Origin: Brachionus manjavacas
Taxonomy: Eukaryota; Rotifera; Eurotatoria; Ploima; Brachionidae
Direction of reading: 5' to 3'
Assembly: GCA_019054805.1 (NCBI GenBank)
Contig: JAHQIY010000001.1
Location: forward strand, 1,488,001-1,552,000
Length of the DNA stretch: 64,000 bases
Shown here: positions 1 through 11,504 of the stretch, one piece after another
Layout of the letters: each line of letters starts with the position of its first letter
Position numbering within the stretch: position 1 is the stretch's first letter
The notes under the pieces: generated by a model
Told to the model about the DNA's origin: nothing
Seen by the model: only the letters and a program-made list of their open reading frames with translations
The model's database searches: none
Made by a program: the position numbers and the translations under genes

Positions 1-2592
1 ATTTAGTTGGCTGTCTTTATAGGCCAAACGATTTTGATTTAGTCTTCAAACAAGCTAAAGACTATGTGGATGAAAGAGGTTTTAAGGATATTCTAATAAT
101 GGGTGACTCTAACTTTCCATCAATCATCTGGTCAAATGGCTGTGTTTCAGAAATCTTAAACGAAAATGGCATCGAACATAAAATCAGCGAGACGCTAAGC
201 GACACTTTTTTATACCAGCATGTAAATGTTCCAACATTTCAAATGTCAAACGAAAAAGCTGTCAACACTTTGGATTTGATTTCACGACTCAGTCTGGCAG
301 TGTGAATGCAATCGATACAAAATTTGTGCTTGGTAACATTAATAAAGGACATCTGGTTATCTTTTTCAATTTTGTACTCAAAAACAAGGTTAGTAAGGAA
401 TCATATATTATTGAAAAATTTCTTTATAGTAAAGCTGACTTTGAAAAAATTTCTGATTTTTTATCAAATATTGATTGGGTGCATTTATTTGAGAATTTAA
501 ATATTCAGGAAATGTACAATGAGTTTATTTTCTATGTCAGCGAAGCTAGTAATCGATTCATTCCAGTAACTGATGGCTCTAAAAAGAAAAGTATCTCAAA
601 ACTTTGGATAAAAGATGATCTCAAGATCTTAATTAGGAATAAGAAAAATCTTAGATACAGGAACTGTTCATGTAACTGGAAGGATATGAATCTTTATAAT
701 GATTACAAAAGTATCTGTAAATTAGTTTCTTCGGAAATAAAAAGAGCCAGACTAACTTATGAACAAAATTTAGTGAATAAAGCTAAGAAGAATCCAAAAT
801 TATTATACAAATATCTAAATGATCAACAAGTAATCAGAGAATCAATCCAAGCATTAAAGAAGTCAAACAATGAATTAACGCAAGAACCGAAAGAGATATC
901 AAATCTACTAAATAAATGTCTTCAAGATGTTTTTGTTATTGAACAAGATGGGGAGCTTCCACCTTTGTAGCTGAACTAAATGAGAACTGTTCAGAATATA
1001 TTGCCATTGAACCAAATGATATTAGTTATGAATTGGTTTATAAAAAATTACAAGACCTTAATCAAAATAAATCATGTGGTGTAGACAAGCTTCATCCGCT
1101 ATTGCTAAAAAATGTGCAGAAGCCTTTACTGTTCCTTTAACTTTAATTTTCAGAAAGTCTTTATCTAATAGTCAGCTTCCAATACAATTCAGATCAGCAA
1201 ATATTACTCCATTGTTTAAAAAAGGTGATAAATCAACGGCCAGCAATTATCGTCCCGTGTCTTTAACTTCAATTCCGTGCAAAATAATGGAAAGCATAAT
1301 AAGAACCAAAATGGAAGACTATCTTTATAAGAACAATATTATATCTAAAGAACAGCATGGATTTGTCAGGAAAAAATCATGTACATCTAATCTTATGGAA
1401 ACTCTAGAATTCATTTCAATGAGTCTAGACAAAAGTATTCCTGTTGATGTAATTCTGCTAGATTATGCGAAAGCATTTGATACTGTTCCGCACAGACGAC
1501 TAATAGCTAAATTGAAAGCGTATGGCTTTGATGGTCTGACACTAAAATGGATTGAAGCTTTCTTGAAAAATAGAAGACAACGAGTTGTTCAAGGTGAAAT
1601 TTTGTCGTATTGGGTTGAGATTTTTAGCGGTGTACCACAAGGATCAGTGATTGGTCCACTTTTGGTCGTTTTGTATATCAATGATCTACCAAAAGGAATA
1701 GAGAATATTGTCAAAATGTATGCAGATGATACAAAAATATTCTCGCAAACGGTATCAGAAATATGCGCAGTTAAACTTCAATCAGATTTAGATTTTATTT
1801 TCAAGTGGACTCAAGATTGGCTTCTTCTCTTCAACACATCAAAATGTGTGGTTATGCATTACGGTCATAAAAACAAAGAATTCACTTATTCTATTAATGG
1901 TAAACAGTTATCAACGTCTGAAACCGAAAGAGATCTTGGAGTTATCTTCAATACAAATCTCAAATGGAAAAATCAAGTGATAGAGGCTACAAACAAAGCA
2001 AATCAAATGTTGGGTCGCATCAGGAAATCATTCGCTCGTTTTGATTGTAAATTATTTAGATCATTGTATTTAACTTTTGTTCGTCCTCTTTTGGAATTTG
2101 CTGTGCCTGTATGGTCTGCATTTCTTAAGTCGGATTGTGAGAATCTTGAGAGGATTCAACGCAGATGCTACGAAATTTGTTTCTTAAATTAGAAACAAAC
2201 CGTATGAAAGCAGATTGAAGGCTTTAAACATTCCAAATCTGGTGGAAAGAAGAAAAAGAGGTGATCTAATTCAATTATACAAGTTCATGCATGGAGTTGA
2301 AAAAAGCAACAATTTTAATGTCACCAAAATCCAAAGAAGAGGTCACTGCTTCAAATATCACAAAGAAATTTCTGAGGCTCCAAACATAGAGATAACTTTT
2401 TTTCAACAGAACCGCTAACATCAATTAGAAATCACTGCCAAATCAATTAGTTGAAGCCCCAATGTTAACAGCTTTAAAGCAGGCATTGATTGCTGGATGA
2501 GCAGCAATCAATCACATCAGCTGTCATAGTGTGCCTTATCACTACACTCGCTGGCTAGCCAGCTACAGTCAAAACTACTACTACTACTACTA
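1..2592 (+). mobile_element. Broken non-LTR retrotransposon (CR1/Jockey-like LINE), 5'-truncated by the window edge
   Basis: The translated pieces read in order as the end of an apurinic-type endonuclease (GDSNFP-x-IIW at about 102-135; NTLDLI at about 264-290), a linker, and a reverse transcriptase with NYRPVSLTS (about 1246), an AKAFDTVPH block (about 1468), GVPQGSVIGP (about 1630) and the catalytic YADDTK (about 1720). A C-terminal region with RRKRGDLIQLYK follows (about 2245-2290). The frame changes near 300, near 965, within an A-run near 1105 and near 2190, so it cannot make one protein. The copy ends in a short (ACT)n tail at 2574-2591. In the intact family ORF2 encodes endonuclease plus RT for target-primed insertion; this copy is dead. 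Confidence 0.9.
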
Positions 2593-2971
2593 TATAGTCA
2601 AAAAATCAGTTTGGAACTTGACAAATAATTAATTTTATGAAAATTTCCAACGGCACTAAAAGTTTCTGTAAAAAAACTGCATTTTTTTTTGAATAAAATT
2701 TCAATTATTTTTTAACTCCTAGAAAAAAAAATTTTTGATTTTATGAAATTTTGATACCAAGAAATTGTTTAAATTATTTTAGTCATTAATTTTTAGAATT
2801 AGATATTATTCATATAAAACTAAAGAATTTTAAATACATTTTATTCATTTAAAAATAGAATTACATTAAATAAATTTAACAGATTGAAAATACTTTAAAA
2901 AAATTAAAAATTTTCTGCAAAAAATAATATCTTATTAAAAATTTGAATTTTTTAATGTCAGTTGAGGTTTA
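2593..2971. other. AT-rich spacer, nothing recognised
   Basis: Homopolymer-rich sequence between the LINE tail and the stop of the first Cys/His-MATH gene. It probably holds that minus-strand gene's 3' UTR. No reading frame or repeat stood out. Confidence 0.5.
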
Positions 2972-4051
2972 TCAACCTTCAGACATGCTTGCAGAGTAAT
3001 ATAGTTGTATTTTTGCGTCAAAATAGCCGCTTAATGGATTCATTATTTCTTTGGTTGTTAAAAAACTACGATATCCCCAAGTGCATGAATTCATGCTGAA
3101 TAGATTTTTAAAATTTCTAATAAAATCTTTATTTTGATGGTAACAGTGTAAAAGCCTTAGCTCGACATCTACATTTACTGATAAATCTTTTAATTTATCT
3201 TTTGAATTACAGCACAAATAAAGTTCTAGGTTATCTTTTTCTTTATTTTCAGTAGTTACTTTTGCCCAAATTGACCATTCTAAATATCTTAGAATACAAG
3301 CTTTTGAAGTTTTATTCTGATATTTTGATTTATCAAAATCATATATAACAAATTGAATAGTTGCCTCAGATCGCTTAAAATCGTCAATTTCCAAATTATT
3401 TTTGTATAAAATTGTGTTTACTTTTTTTCTTAAATAAAGCTCTCCAAATAGATTGGTCATGTCAACATTACCATTGTTATTTAGAAGCCCATAGTAAGGT
3501 TCTTTAATTATTTCTTCTAAATTTTCCACCAAGTTTAATCCTTCTTCTATTTTTTTTTTTAAATCTCTATTCATTTCTATTTTATCACTTATGTTTGCAT
3601 TATCTTCAATTTTTAAATTTTTTATTTCCTTTTCTAAAGATTTTATTTTATCAAATTCTTGTTTTAATTCATTAAACTTGTTGGATTTAATCAAATCAAC
3701 ATTATTTAATAATTCGAAGCAATAGTCGTCAATTTTTTGAGTAATCATCAACTTGATCTCTTCGCGACGAACATCAATTTCATTTTTCAATTTTTCATAG
3801 CACTTGTCCATCTGATACTCAGTGTTATTTTCATACAATTGAGTATTTATTGTTCGCTTCAAAAATCCATCCATCTTCGTTTGAACAGATTTCTGAAGTA
3901 AAACTAATTTATTTCTATTCATATTCAAGCATTCCTCGAAAGAAATTTCATGTGATTTGCAAACGGGACAAGTAAAGTTATCATTGATGTAGGCGATTTC
4001 TTTAAATTTGCTGGTAAAGCCACAAGTTAATATGAAATCTACTTCATTCAT
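2972..4051 (-). CDS. Zn-motif / coiled-coil / MATH (TRAF-like) domain protein, paralogue 1
   Basis: Single-exon frame of 359 aa. N-terminus: Cys10 (in TCGF), then CPVC at 28-31, His34 and Cys41, spaced C-x17-C-x2-C-x2-H-x6-C, as in its neighbours; this looks like a small zinc site of degenerate RING/B-box type. Residues about 45-170 are charged and heptad-like, with the family signature RREEIKLM. The C-terminal third (about 230-355) matches a MATH/TRAF fold: IQFVIYDF at the start, LEWSIWAKV, LELYLCC, ELRLLH and SWGYRSFLTTKEI-like order. MATH domains bind peptide motifs; TRAF and USP7 types act in signalling or ubiquitin pathways. The role here is unknown. The start Met fits the paralogues (M-x-x-[VLI]-x-[FIL]-x-LxCGF). 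Confidence 0.8.
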   Translation of the reverse strand: MNEVDFILTCGFTSKFKEIAYINDNFTCPVCKSHEISFEECLNMNRNKLVLLQKSVQTKMDGFLKRTINTQLYENNTEYQMDKCYEKLKNEIDVRREEIKLMITQKIDDYCFELLNNVDLIKSNKFNELKQEFDKIKSLEKEIKNLKIEDNANISDKIEMNRDLKKKIEEGLNLVENLEEIIKEPYYGLLNNNGNVDMTNLFGELYLRKKVNTILYKNNLEIDDFKRSEATIQFVIYDFDKSKYQNKTSKACILRYLEWSIWAKVTTENKEKDNLELYLCCNSKDKLKDLSVNVDVELRLLHCYHQNKDFIRNFKNLFSMNSCTWGYRSFLTTKEIMNPLSGYFDAKIQLYYSASMSEG

Positions 4052-6474
4052 TCTCTTTTTAGATTTTTTCTTTTAATAAAATTGATTTTAATTCAAGTTT
4101 TTAGAATTTTTCATAGAATAAAATATCGAGTTGGATTTTAAAGCCTTTGCTAAAATAACTTTCTAAAAATATAAAAGAGAATTGTTTCTCTTATATATTT
4201 TTAGAAAATCATTGAAAATATTATTAATTTTTGAAAATTATTGTTTTTCAAAGGGAAAGCAAAATTATTAAAAAAAAATTTTTTATAAGATTTAACATCA
4301 ATTTGAGCATATTTACACAAAAGAATTAAATTTGATATAGGATTAAAGAAATAAAAATTTTTGATTTCAAATTATATTTAATTAAAACATACTTGAAATT
4401 ATTCTGAATTGGGTTCAAAACAATCCTGATAGATAAACTTGGCAACTAAGAGAGTATTGAAAGCGACATATTATCGTTCAAATGTAAACAAAAATATCAA
4501 AAATTATGAATTATTGACAATTGACAAAATTTTTTATTTTAAATTAGGCAAGAAAAACTAGAAACGAATTTAGTTTTTTGTAAGTACTTTTTTACTTTAT
4601 TTCTCCATTGAGATCAAGTTTAATTTATCAGTTTAGATACTGATACTTGAAATTTTCAAAGACTTATGGTTGCAAACTCAACATCATTGTTTAAATTTTC
4701 ACAATGAAAAGTAATGGAAATTTTTGTATAATTATTCAAATATAATTCTTCTTCTCTAATGAAAAACTGAAAATAATTGCCAAAGTTTTGAGCCTGGTTT
4801 TTCACTAGAATTTATTGTTGCCACTTTATTTTTTACAGTTTTGCATTTTATAAAAAAATTAAGGTTAAAGTAAATATTATCTCTTTCAGAATTATTTATT
4901 GTATATCACTTATAAACAGCACTTATAGCAAATTCTACAACTGAGAAAAGCTGTACAAAGAAATAGAATATTAAAAAAGATGGGAGATTTAAAAGTAGTT
5001 TTCTATGAAAAAACAAATTTTAGGGTTGAATCTTTTTAAAATTTATTTAAAACATATGAATTTTAAACTTTTTTATTTTTTATTTAAACAATATTTAACA
5101 TTTATATCAAAGAGAAGCTTTAAATTAATAAATGGAAAAATAAAAATTTATACTAAATTATTATAAAAAAGTGAATTTGTAATGAAAATCAATTTTGATG
5201 CTAGTTTTTCCCAATTCCTAATTAAATTAAAAAGAAATTGCGTTTCAAGGCTTTTTAATTAGAAACCAAAATACAGAACTCAGATTTTCACCAATATTCA
5301 TGACTTAATATTCTATAAAAATTACCAAAATATTATTTTAATTGAAAATTGTTTTTTCTAAATTATACTTCTAAAACAGCCTTTTCTGGCTAAAAATTTG
5401 CTAAGATTCAACGTCAATTTTTTTTTAAGAAGAATTATGTTTTATTTATAATTTTGATACGATTTAGAAAATTAATAAGAATAATATGGAAAATAGTTCA
5501 AATAGTTCAATAAAAATAATAAGTATTAAATAATGTTTTATTTTTTAATGATGAATTAATCCTCGGATGTTTTGGTTTTTTTTAAATTAAGTTTTATCAT
5601 TAATTGTTTGAAATTTGTGATATAATACATTAAGATAATATTTTCATTTGATTTTTTTATTATTATTCAGCTGTGAAAACTATACCCTTCTCTTAAAAAC
5701 AGGAAAATTGAATTAAAAAAATATGAAATAAATTGTTTAACTGATAAGTTTGAATTTTGTTATTGAATACTTAAGAAAAACATTTGAATAGATTGAAATA
5801 AAAAATCAGTTAAAAAGAATAAAAATATTTTAGTTTTGACGGTTTATCTGAGAAGACTTTAGTTGAATTTATTTTATTTAAAAAATTTACTAAAATTTGA
5901 TAATTTTTTCAAAATCATTAATAGTAAACAATTTGAAATTGTCAATTAATTGAATAAATAAAATGGTTATAAAGGATTTGACTTGTTTTTGTTTTGCATA
6001 AGAATACAATCAGTTTGTGTAACATATTTAAAAATCAAAAATATTTTAATACTAGTTGAATTTAAATAAATCAAATAATAAATAATAAATATTTATTTTG
6101 ACTAAGGATTTTTTTTCATTTTATATAATTTTTTTAAAATATAAAAAACTTTTTTTTTCTATTCAAAAATCAGATTCTGACACAGAGTCTAGTGCATTGA
6201 CTTGATCTTCTATACCGCAATTAATTAGATTGTGTTCAAAATTTGAAAAACTTTGAAATTAAAAATAAACTTTATTAAAAAAAAACAATTAATTAAAAAA
6301 TGGAAAATAGAAATTCCTATCTTTTGTTCTTTCATAATTTTTGGGATTGTTCTGTTCTTCTGATTTTGGTTAAGCGAAGCCATTTGTCAACCAATTTGCT
6401 CAATACATAAATTTTATGAAATTTGTAAAATAATAAGATAAAAAAGGATTAAATTTATCATTTTTATTTATTTC
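4052..6474. other. 2.4 kb AT-rich intergenic stretch, nothing recognised
   Basis: Long A/T homopolymers and no open frame of note on either strand. I saw no tRNA, no repeat copy of the flanking genes and no transposon motif. Confidence 0.5.
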
Positions 6475-7536
6475 TTAAGATAATTCAACCTCTATAACTG
6501 CTCTTAGAGTAATAAGGTCGTCATTAGCATTATAATATCCGTTTTTTGGATTCATTATTGCATTCATGGTGGTAAATTTGGGAAATCCGTAACCTTCAAA
6601 TTCAGTGAATAAATACGTTAAATTTCCTTTCAAGTCTTTTTTAGAATCGGATATATGTAATAATGAAATTACTGCATTGAGTTTTATAGAAAATTCTTGT
6701 GTGTTACCTAATGGATTACAATACAAATAAAGACCAAGTGCCGTTTCTCCGTTCTTTTCTGATTTATCACTTAATTTCCTGGCTTTTAAAAACCATTCAA
6801 AATTTTGCACCACGTTTTTCTTTGATTTCAGTTCAAAATTCTTTTTATTCCGTAATACAGAAAAATCATTAAGAACTAATTCAATGGTTTCCTCGGCACG
6901 GCTATCATCGTCAATTTCGTCTTCTTTTAAATTTAGTTGTCCGAATAGCTTTGAAATATTATGACTAGTATTTGCAAGCTTTAACTTAGGCTTGATCAAA
7001 TCATCTATAATTTCTGTGACTAAAGTGATACCGTTGTCAATTGATTTTTTATATTTTTTATAAAAATCTAATTTACAATTAATATCTAAATTTTTACCAG
7101 GACTTAACTTGACCAAGTCCATTGCCTCTATTTGTTTAATTTTTTGCTCCAATTCTTTTAACTTGGCATATTTTTTTGTCTCAATCTTTGCCAATAGACC
7201 ATCATGATAATCATCTATCTTTTCATTTAGCATAACTTTGATTTCTTCGCGTCGATGGTCAACTTGTCGTTTAAAACTATCATAACTCTCATCTAAACAA
7301 ATCTTTGGCTCATTTTTAAAATTTTCGAATTCTTTCAACAATTCTTCATACTGATTTTTTTTCAATTCAAAAGATTTCTCAATCAAAAGCAGTCTATTTT
7401 TTGTAATGGTCAAGCATTCTTGACTTGTTAAGTTATGTGTATTGCAAACTGGACATCTGAATTCATCACAGTTGTAGCAAATGTCTTTGTATTTGGCAGA
7501 AAAACCACATGGCAACAAGATGCTTAAATCATCCAT
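6475..7536 (-). CDS. Zn-motif / coiled-coil / MATH domain protein, paralogue 2
   Basis: A 353-aa single-exon frame starting MDDLSILLPCGF, the same start form as the paralogues at 10806 and 11505. The Cys/His motif is conserved (LPCGF, CPVC, His, QECL). A coiled coil with RREEIKVM and KIDDYH follows. The MATH domain begins near residue 215 (IELVLNDFS) and runs to the end (FEWFLKAR, LGLYLYCNP, ISLLH, GFPKFTTMNAIMNP, GYYNANDDLITL). Its ATG lies only 13 nt past the stop of the upstream FG-fusion gene on the same strand, so the two are head-to-tail with almost no room for a promoter. It could be an independent gene with regulatory sequence inside its neighbour, or be co-transcribed. Function unknown. 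Confidence 0.78.
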   Translation of the reverse strand: MDDLSILLPCGFSAKYKDICYNCDEFRCPVCNTHNLTSQECLTITKNRLLLIEKSFELKKNQYEELLKEFENFKNEPKICLDESYDSFKRQVDHRREEIKVMLNEKIDDYHDGLLAKIETKKYAKLKELEQKIKQIEAMDLVKLSPGKNLDINCKLDFYKKYKKSIDNGITLVTEIIDDLIKPKLKLANTSHNISKLFGQLNLKEDEIDDDSRAEETIELVLNDFSVLRNKKNFELKSKKNVVQNFEWFLKARKLSDKSEKNGETALGLYLYCNPLGNTQEFSIKLNAVISLLHISDSKKDLKGNLTYLFTEFEGYGFPKFTTMNAIMNPKNGYYNANDDLITLRAVIEVELS

Positions 7537-7549
7537 TTTATTAACATGA

Positions 7550-8670
7550 TTACATTTTTTGACATTTTTGGTATTCTTTTTTCCAATCTAGCTTTCCAAA
7601 AAAATTTTTTATATCCAATCTATCATTACCTTGATTGAAAAAACAATTATTAGCTAAGCCATTTTGGGTTGCATTCAAAAATTTAATTCCATCATCAATC
7701 TTAACACAATAACTATCGATTAGGTCTAATTTTTTAGTGATATCCAAAGATTGTTCAATTTCAAGATCGATCAGCTCTTGCTCTAGAGATGCAATTTTTT
7801 GAATGTTTTGTTCAAATTTTTTTAGCTTTTTTTCTTTTTCCTCTTCGATGGTTTGTAACAAATTTTCATAATAATCATCAATTTTTTTGTCCACTATTAA
7901 TTTAATTTCCTCTCGACGAATATCAAGTTGGTTTCTTAAATTTTCATAGTTTTCGTCGACAAAACTTTTTGGATCATTTTTACAAATTTCGAAATTTTTA
8001 AGGTACCTTGTAAAACTTTTCTTTTTAAGATCAAGATTAAATTCGCTAATCAAAATTTTGTTTTTGCTCATATTCAAACATTCTTGGCTTGTTATCTCAT
8101 GTGATTTGCAAACCGGACATAGAAATTTGTCGCCTTTGCAAGAAATGTCTTTGAATTTGGCAGAAAAACCACATGGCAACACTATATCTAATTTTATACA
8201 TTATTAAATACATTTTTTTTTAAATAAATTTTTGTTTCACCCAAGCCAATGCTTAATCCTGGATCTATGCTTCCACTGTTTCCAATGGTAGATCCATCCA
8301 TTTTAAATTCATTCAAAGGAGAAGAGATTGTTGAGCCCGCGCCACCAAACTTAAATCCAGTTCCTGCTGTTCCATTAGCACTATTTACAGTTTCGGTTGT
8401 ACCAAAATTGAAGCCAGATGAAGTAGCCGTAGTTGGAGTGCTAGCAATTCTAGAAAAGGTTCCAAAAAGGCCAGTGTTAGGACCAGTGGTTCCAACATTT
8501 AATGAAGAACTAGAACCAAAATTAAATTGTAAAGTTGGCTGACTTGAAGTTGTGTTGGTATCTGTATGAGAGCCAAGATTAAATCCTACTCTTGTAGTTC
8601 CATTATTTGAAGAAACAAAAGATGGTCGGCTTGTATTCGATGAATTTATTGAACTAAAATTAAATGCCAT
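7550..8670 (-). CDS. FG-repeat (nucleoporin-like) protein fused to the Zn-motif/coiled-coil module; MATH absent
   Basis: Two exons: 8670-8241 and 8187-7550, with a 53-nt GT-AG intron at 8240-8188 (sense GTGAAA...TTAG). The join restores ...SIGL-D-IVLPCGF in frame and gives 355 aa. The second exon has no usable ATG at its head, which supports splicing. Residues 1-143 are Ser/Thr/Gly/Asn-rich with FNFG, GLFG and FKFG motifs like disordered FG nucleoporins, which line the nuclear pore. From about residue 144 come LDIVLPCGF, CPVC, His and QECL, then the coiled coil with RREEIKLI and KIDDYY. The protein stops at the point where paralogues enter MATH. Function unknown; whether it is a true pore component is open. 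Confidence 0.7.
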
Positions 8671-9702
8671 ATTTAATTCTAAAATTTTTTATTTTGAAAA
8701 AAATTTAATTCTTATTAAAATATTAGAAATTTTAACAATAAAAGGATTTTTGTCTATATAATTTAGTTTGTGATGTTTCATCGCAAATTAAATTATTTTC
8801 AATGCACAAATTTTTAAAGCAAAAATTTTATTTGAATTTTTTTTTACATTATTTATCTAAAATCTACAATGAAATTTTAAAATAAAATTTTGTCAAAAAA
8901 TTACTGAAATTTTTTTTTAATTTCAAATTAATTATATTTAAATTAAACTTATATTTTAATTTAATTGCTTTATTTTTTTTATTAATTATTAAATATTAAT
9001 TAATCGTCTTTGAAATGAATTGAAAAAATAGAATAAAAATAAGTGGAATTTGAGGGTAAAGTTCTGAATTTATACACGAATGATGAGAAAGGCTAACATT
9101 TTATGTTGCGTTGTAACCGTAGAATGTTTATTGAAATTTAATTATTATTTCTCATATTAGCACAAAATATTGGTAAATTGGTTAAAAAGTCATAAGTTCT
9201 GTTTAATCATTCAGTGTGAAGGATATGATTTGAAATAAGGAAAAATTTGGTTTAACAATACCATTATAAAAAATAAATATTAAAAAGTCTTGCTGGTGAG
9301 AAAAAGTCGAATTCAATTTTGTAATAACTTGGAAGCGGCAAAAATTAATAGTCCATATGGAAACTTTTTTCTTTTTTGAAATCATTTTTTTTAAAGACTT
9401 TAGAATGATTATTCAAGATATTTTTTTTTTGATTTTTTTTCACCATCTTGTACTTTAGCCATCTAACTAATATTTTTGATTTTTTGATTAAAATTTTTTT
9501 ATTTAAACTGATTAGGATATCTAACAGAAATTTTTTAAAATTTTCATTATAATTAATATTATAGTACGTTCTGATTATATATATAAAAAAAGTTTAAATT
9601 TGTATGTTTAACTTCAACTTTTTATTTAGATTCAAAACAAATTAAAAAAAAAATGAATCTTTTAAATAATCACTAAAAAAAGATGGTCTTTAATTCAAAA
9701 GG
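8671..9702. other. AT-rich intergenic stretch
   Basis: It separates the FG-fusion gene from paralogue 3. It is A/T homopolymer-rich. One 60-codon minus-strand frame (9203-9385) has no family resemblance and looks like chance. Nothing else seen. Confidence 0.5.
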
Positions 9703-10806
9703 TTACTTTTCAGTTTTGATGCTCATGATTTGTGGCGGATCGATTCTTATAAAAATATTAAAAGTAACAGAATCATCTTCTTTTTTGTAAAAGTCTTTAT
9801 TCTTTATTATGTCTTCTACTTTATCAAAGTCTATTAAAACGTATCCGGGGTATATTGAAAAATCATTTTCGTCCCTTATCGTCAAATTATCCTTTACATT
9901 CAATTTATCATCAAAAAATCTTATTTCCAATTGAGTGAATGTGGAAGATTCATCATACTTTTGCCCTCTATTACAGTGTAAAATAACTTCTATTATGTCA
10001 TCTTTTTCCAACTGAACAATAATATACCATTCAATATTTCTGAAAACGCATGGATTTGAAATCATTTTAAATTCTTCCTGATCTTTATAACCAGAAAAAT
10101 CGTTTATTTTAAATTGAAAAGTAGCCTGTTTATCATCATCTCCGAATTTATCACTGATACAAAAAATTCTTTTGGTCTCCTCTCTCAAATAAAGTTCTCC
10201 AAATAACGTTGAAATATCAAAACTTTTACTGCTCTCCCGTAGTCTATACATTGATTTTGAAAAGGCTACATCTAAATTTTCAGCTAAAACTATAGCATTA
10301 TCTATTGCTTTTTTTAATTTTCTGTTCATATCTAGCTGAGTTTGTATACCATTGTTAACAGGAATGTTAAAACCATCAATGTCTTTTACTAATAATTTTA
10401 TTTTTCCAATTCTGCTAATAAATTGATCGAATTTTTTTTTTTTTTTTTCCTCAATTTTTTTCAAAAGACTCTCGTAATAGTCGTCAATTTTTTTAATAAC
10501 CTTAATCTTTAATTCTTCACGTCTAAGGTCTATTTGATTTTTTGAAATATTACTTTCTTCATCAATAAAATGCTCCAAGTCGTTTTCATAAAATTTTAGT
10601 ATTGCGGTATGATCATCTAAAGCTTTCTTTCCATTTTCAACAAATCTCTTGGCAAGAACCAAGCTATTTCTTGTCATTTTCAAACATTCTTGACTATTTA
10701 TGTCATGAGATTTGCAAATAGGACATTCAAAATATTCTTCATTAGTTAAAAAATGCTCATATTTACAACAGAAACCACATGGAAGCACAATTTCTATATC
10801 GTCCAT
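9703..10806 (-). CDS. Zn-motif / coiled-coil / MATH domain protein, paralogue 3
   Basis: A 367-aa single-exon frame starting MDDIEIVLPCGF. The Cys/His motif keeps its spacing to CPIC, His and QECL. The coiled coil (about 45-170) has RREELKIK, KIDDYYESLL and a lysine run. The MATH domain starts near residue 230 (TFQFKINDFSGY), continues with IEWYIIVQL, IEVILHCN and LEIRFFD, and ends with SVTFNIFIRI. The conserved SWG/FWG block before the last strands is changed to SIYPGYV, so the ligand groove may differ. It is divergent from the plus-strand CSD-bearing paralogue, about 700 bp away. Function unknown. Confidence 0.8.
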   Translation of the reverse strand: MDDIEIVLPCGFCCKYEHFLTNEEYFECPICKSHDINSQECLKMTRNSLVLAKRFVENGKKALDDHTAILKFYENDLEHFIDEESNISKNQIDLRREELKIKVIKKIDDYYESLLKKIEEKKKKKFDQFISRIGKIKLLVKDIDGFNIPVNNGIQTQLDMNRKLKKAIDNAIVLAENLDVAFSKSMYRLRESSKSFDISTLFGELYLREETKRIFCISDKFGDDDKQATFQFKINDFSGYKDQEEFKMISNPCVFRNIEWYIIVQLEKDDIIEVILHCNRGQKYDESSTFTQLEIRFFDDKLNVKDNLTIRDENDFSIYPGYVLIDFDKVEDIIKNKDFYKKEDDSVTFNIFIRIDPPQIMSIKTEK

Positions 10807-11504
10807 TCGGAATTAATTTATTTTTCTAGCAATTATTGTAGATTAATTTTTTTCAAAATTTGAAAAATTTAAATTTTCAGAATAAACTTATTCTTAATTT
10901 TTTGAATATCTGAATTAAAAAATTGAAAAATTAAAATTTTCAGAATAAACTTACTTTTAATTTTTTGAATATTTGATTAAGACTTTGACCTATTTATTAA
11001 ATTAAATTATCGTAGAATGAAGTCAAGCATTCCTTTCAGTGAATTAAAAATAATTTAAAATTCGAAAACTAATAAAAAAAAATCCCTTTAAAGAATTGAA
11101 AAAATTCATTAATTTTTCCCAACTTTTTTTTTTACAATTTTTTACTTTATTTTACATGATAAATAAGTCTTTTTACGTAAATTGTCGTAATGGTAAATTG
11201 TTGAATTTTTTTTAAAATAGAGAAAAAAAAATTTCCATATAAAAGAAGAAATTTTATTCAATTGCTACCAGAAAATATTCAGAGAAATTACGCCAAAAAC
11301 CGTAAGATTACGTCAAGTTACGCAATTTTGGGTAAAACACTGTAATTAACTTTTGACTATTTTTGTTGAAATGTTCAAATCAAAAATATTTAAAATAATT
11401 TTTTCTTAAAATTATTTTGCATTATTCTTAAACAATGCAATACAAAAAATTATGAATTTTTTTTTAAATCATTAAATTAAAGCACTAAAACCAAGTATCA
11501 AAAA
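10807..11504. other. Divergent intergenic region between two paralogues, with a tandem duplication
   Basis: This region separates head-to-head paralogues and so should hold both promoters. A 63-bp unit is tandemly duplicated at 10860-10922 and 10923 to about 10975. Both copies share TTTTCAGAATAAACTTA with a few point changes. No clear TATA box seen at a fixed distance. Confidence 0.6.

Noticed and set aside
8249-8542. 97-codon Pro/Val-rich plus-strand frame
   Set aside because: Antisense of the FG-repeat exon. The FG reading has a spliced continuation and this has none.
9203-9385. 60-codon minus-strand frame
   Set aside because: No similarity to the flanking paralogues, isolated, AT-run composition.
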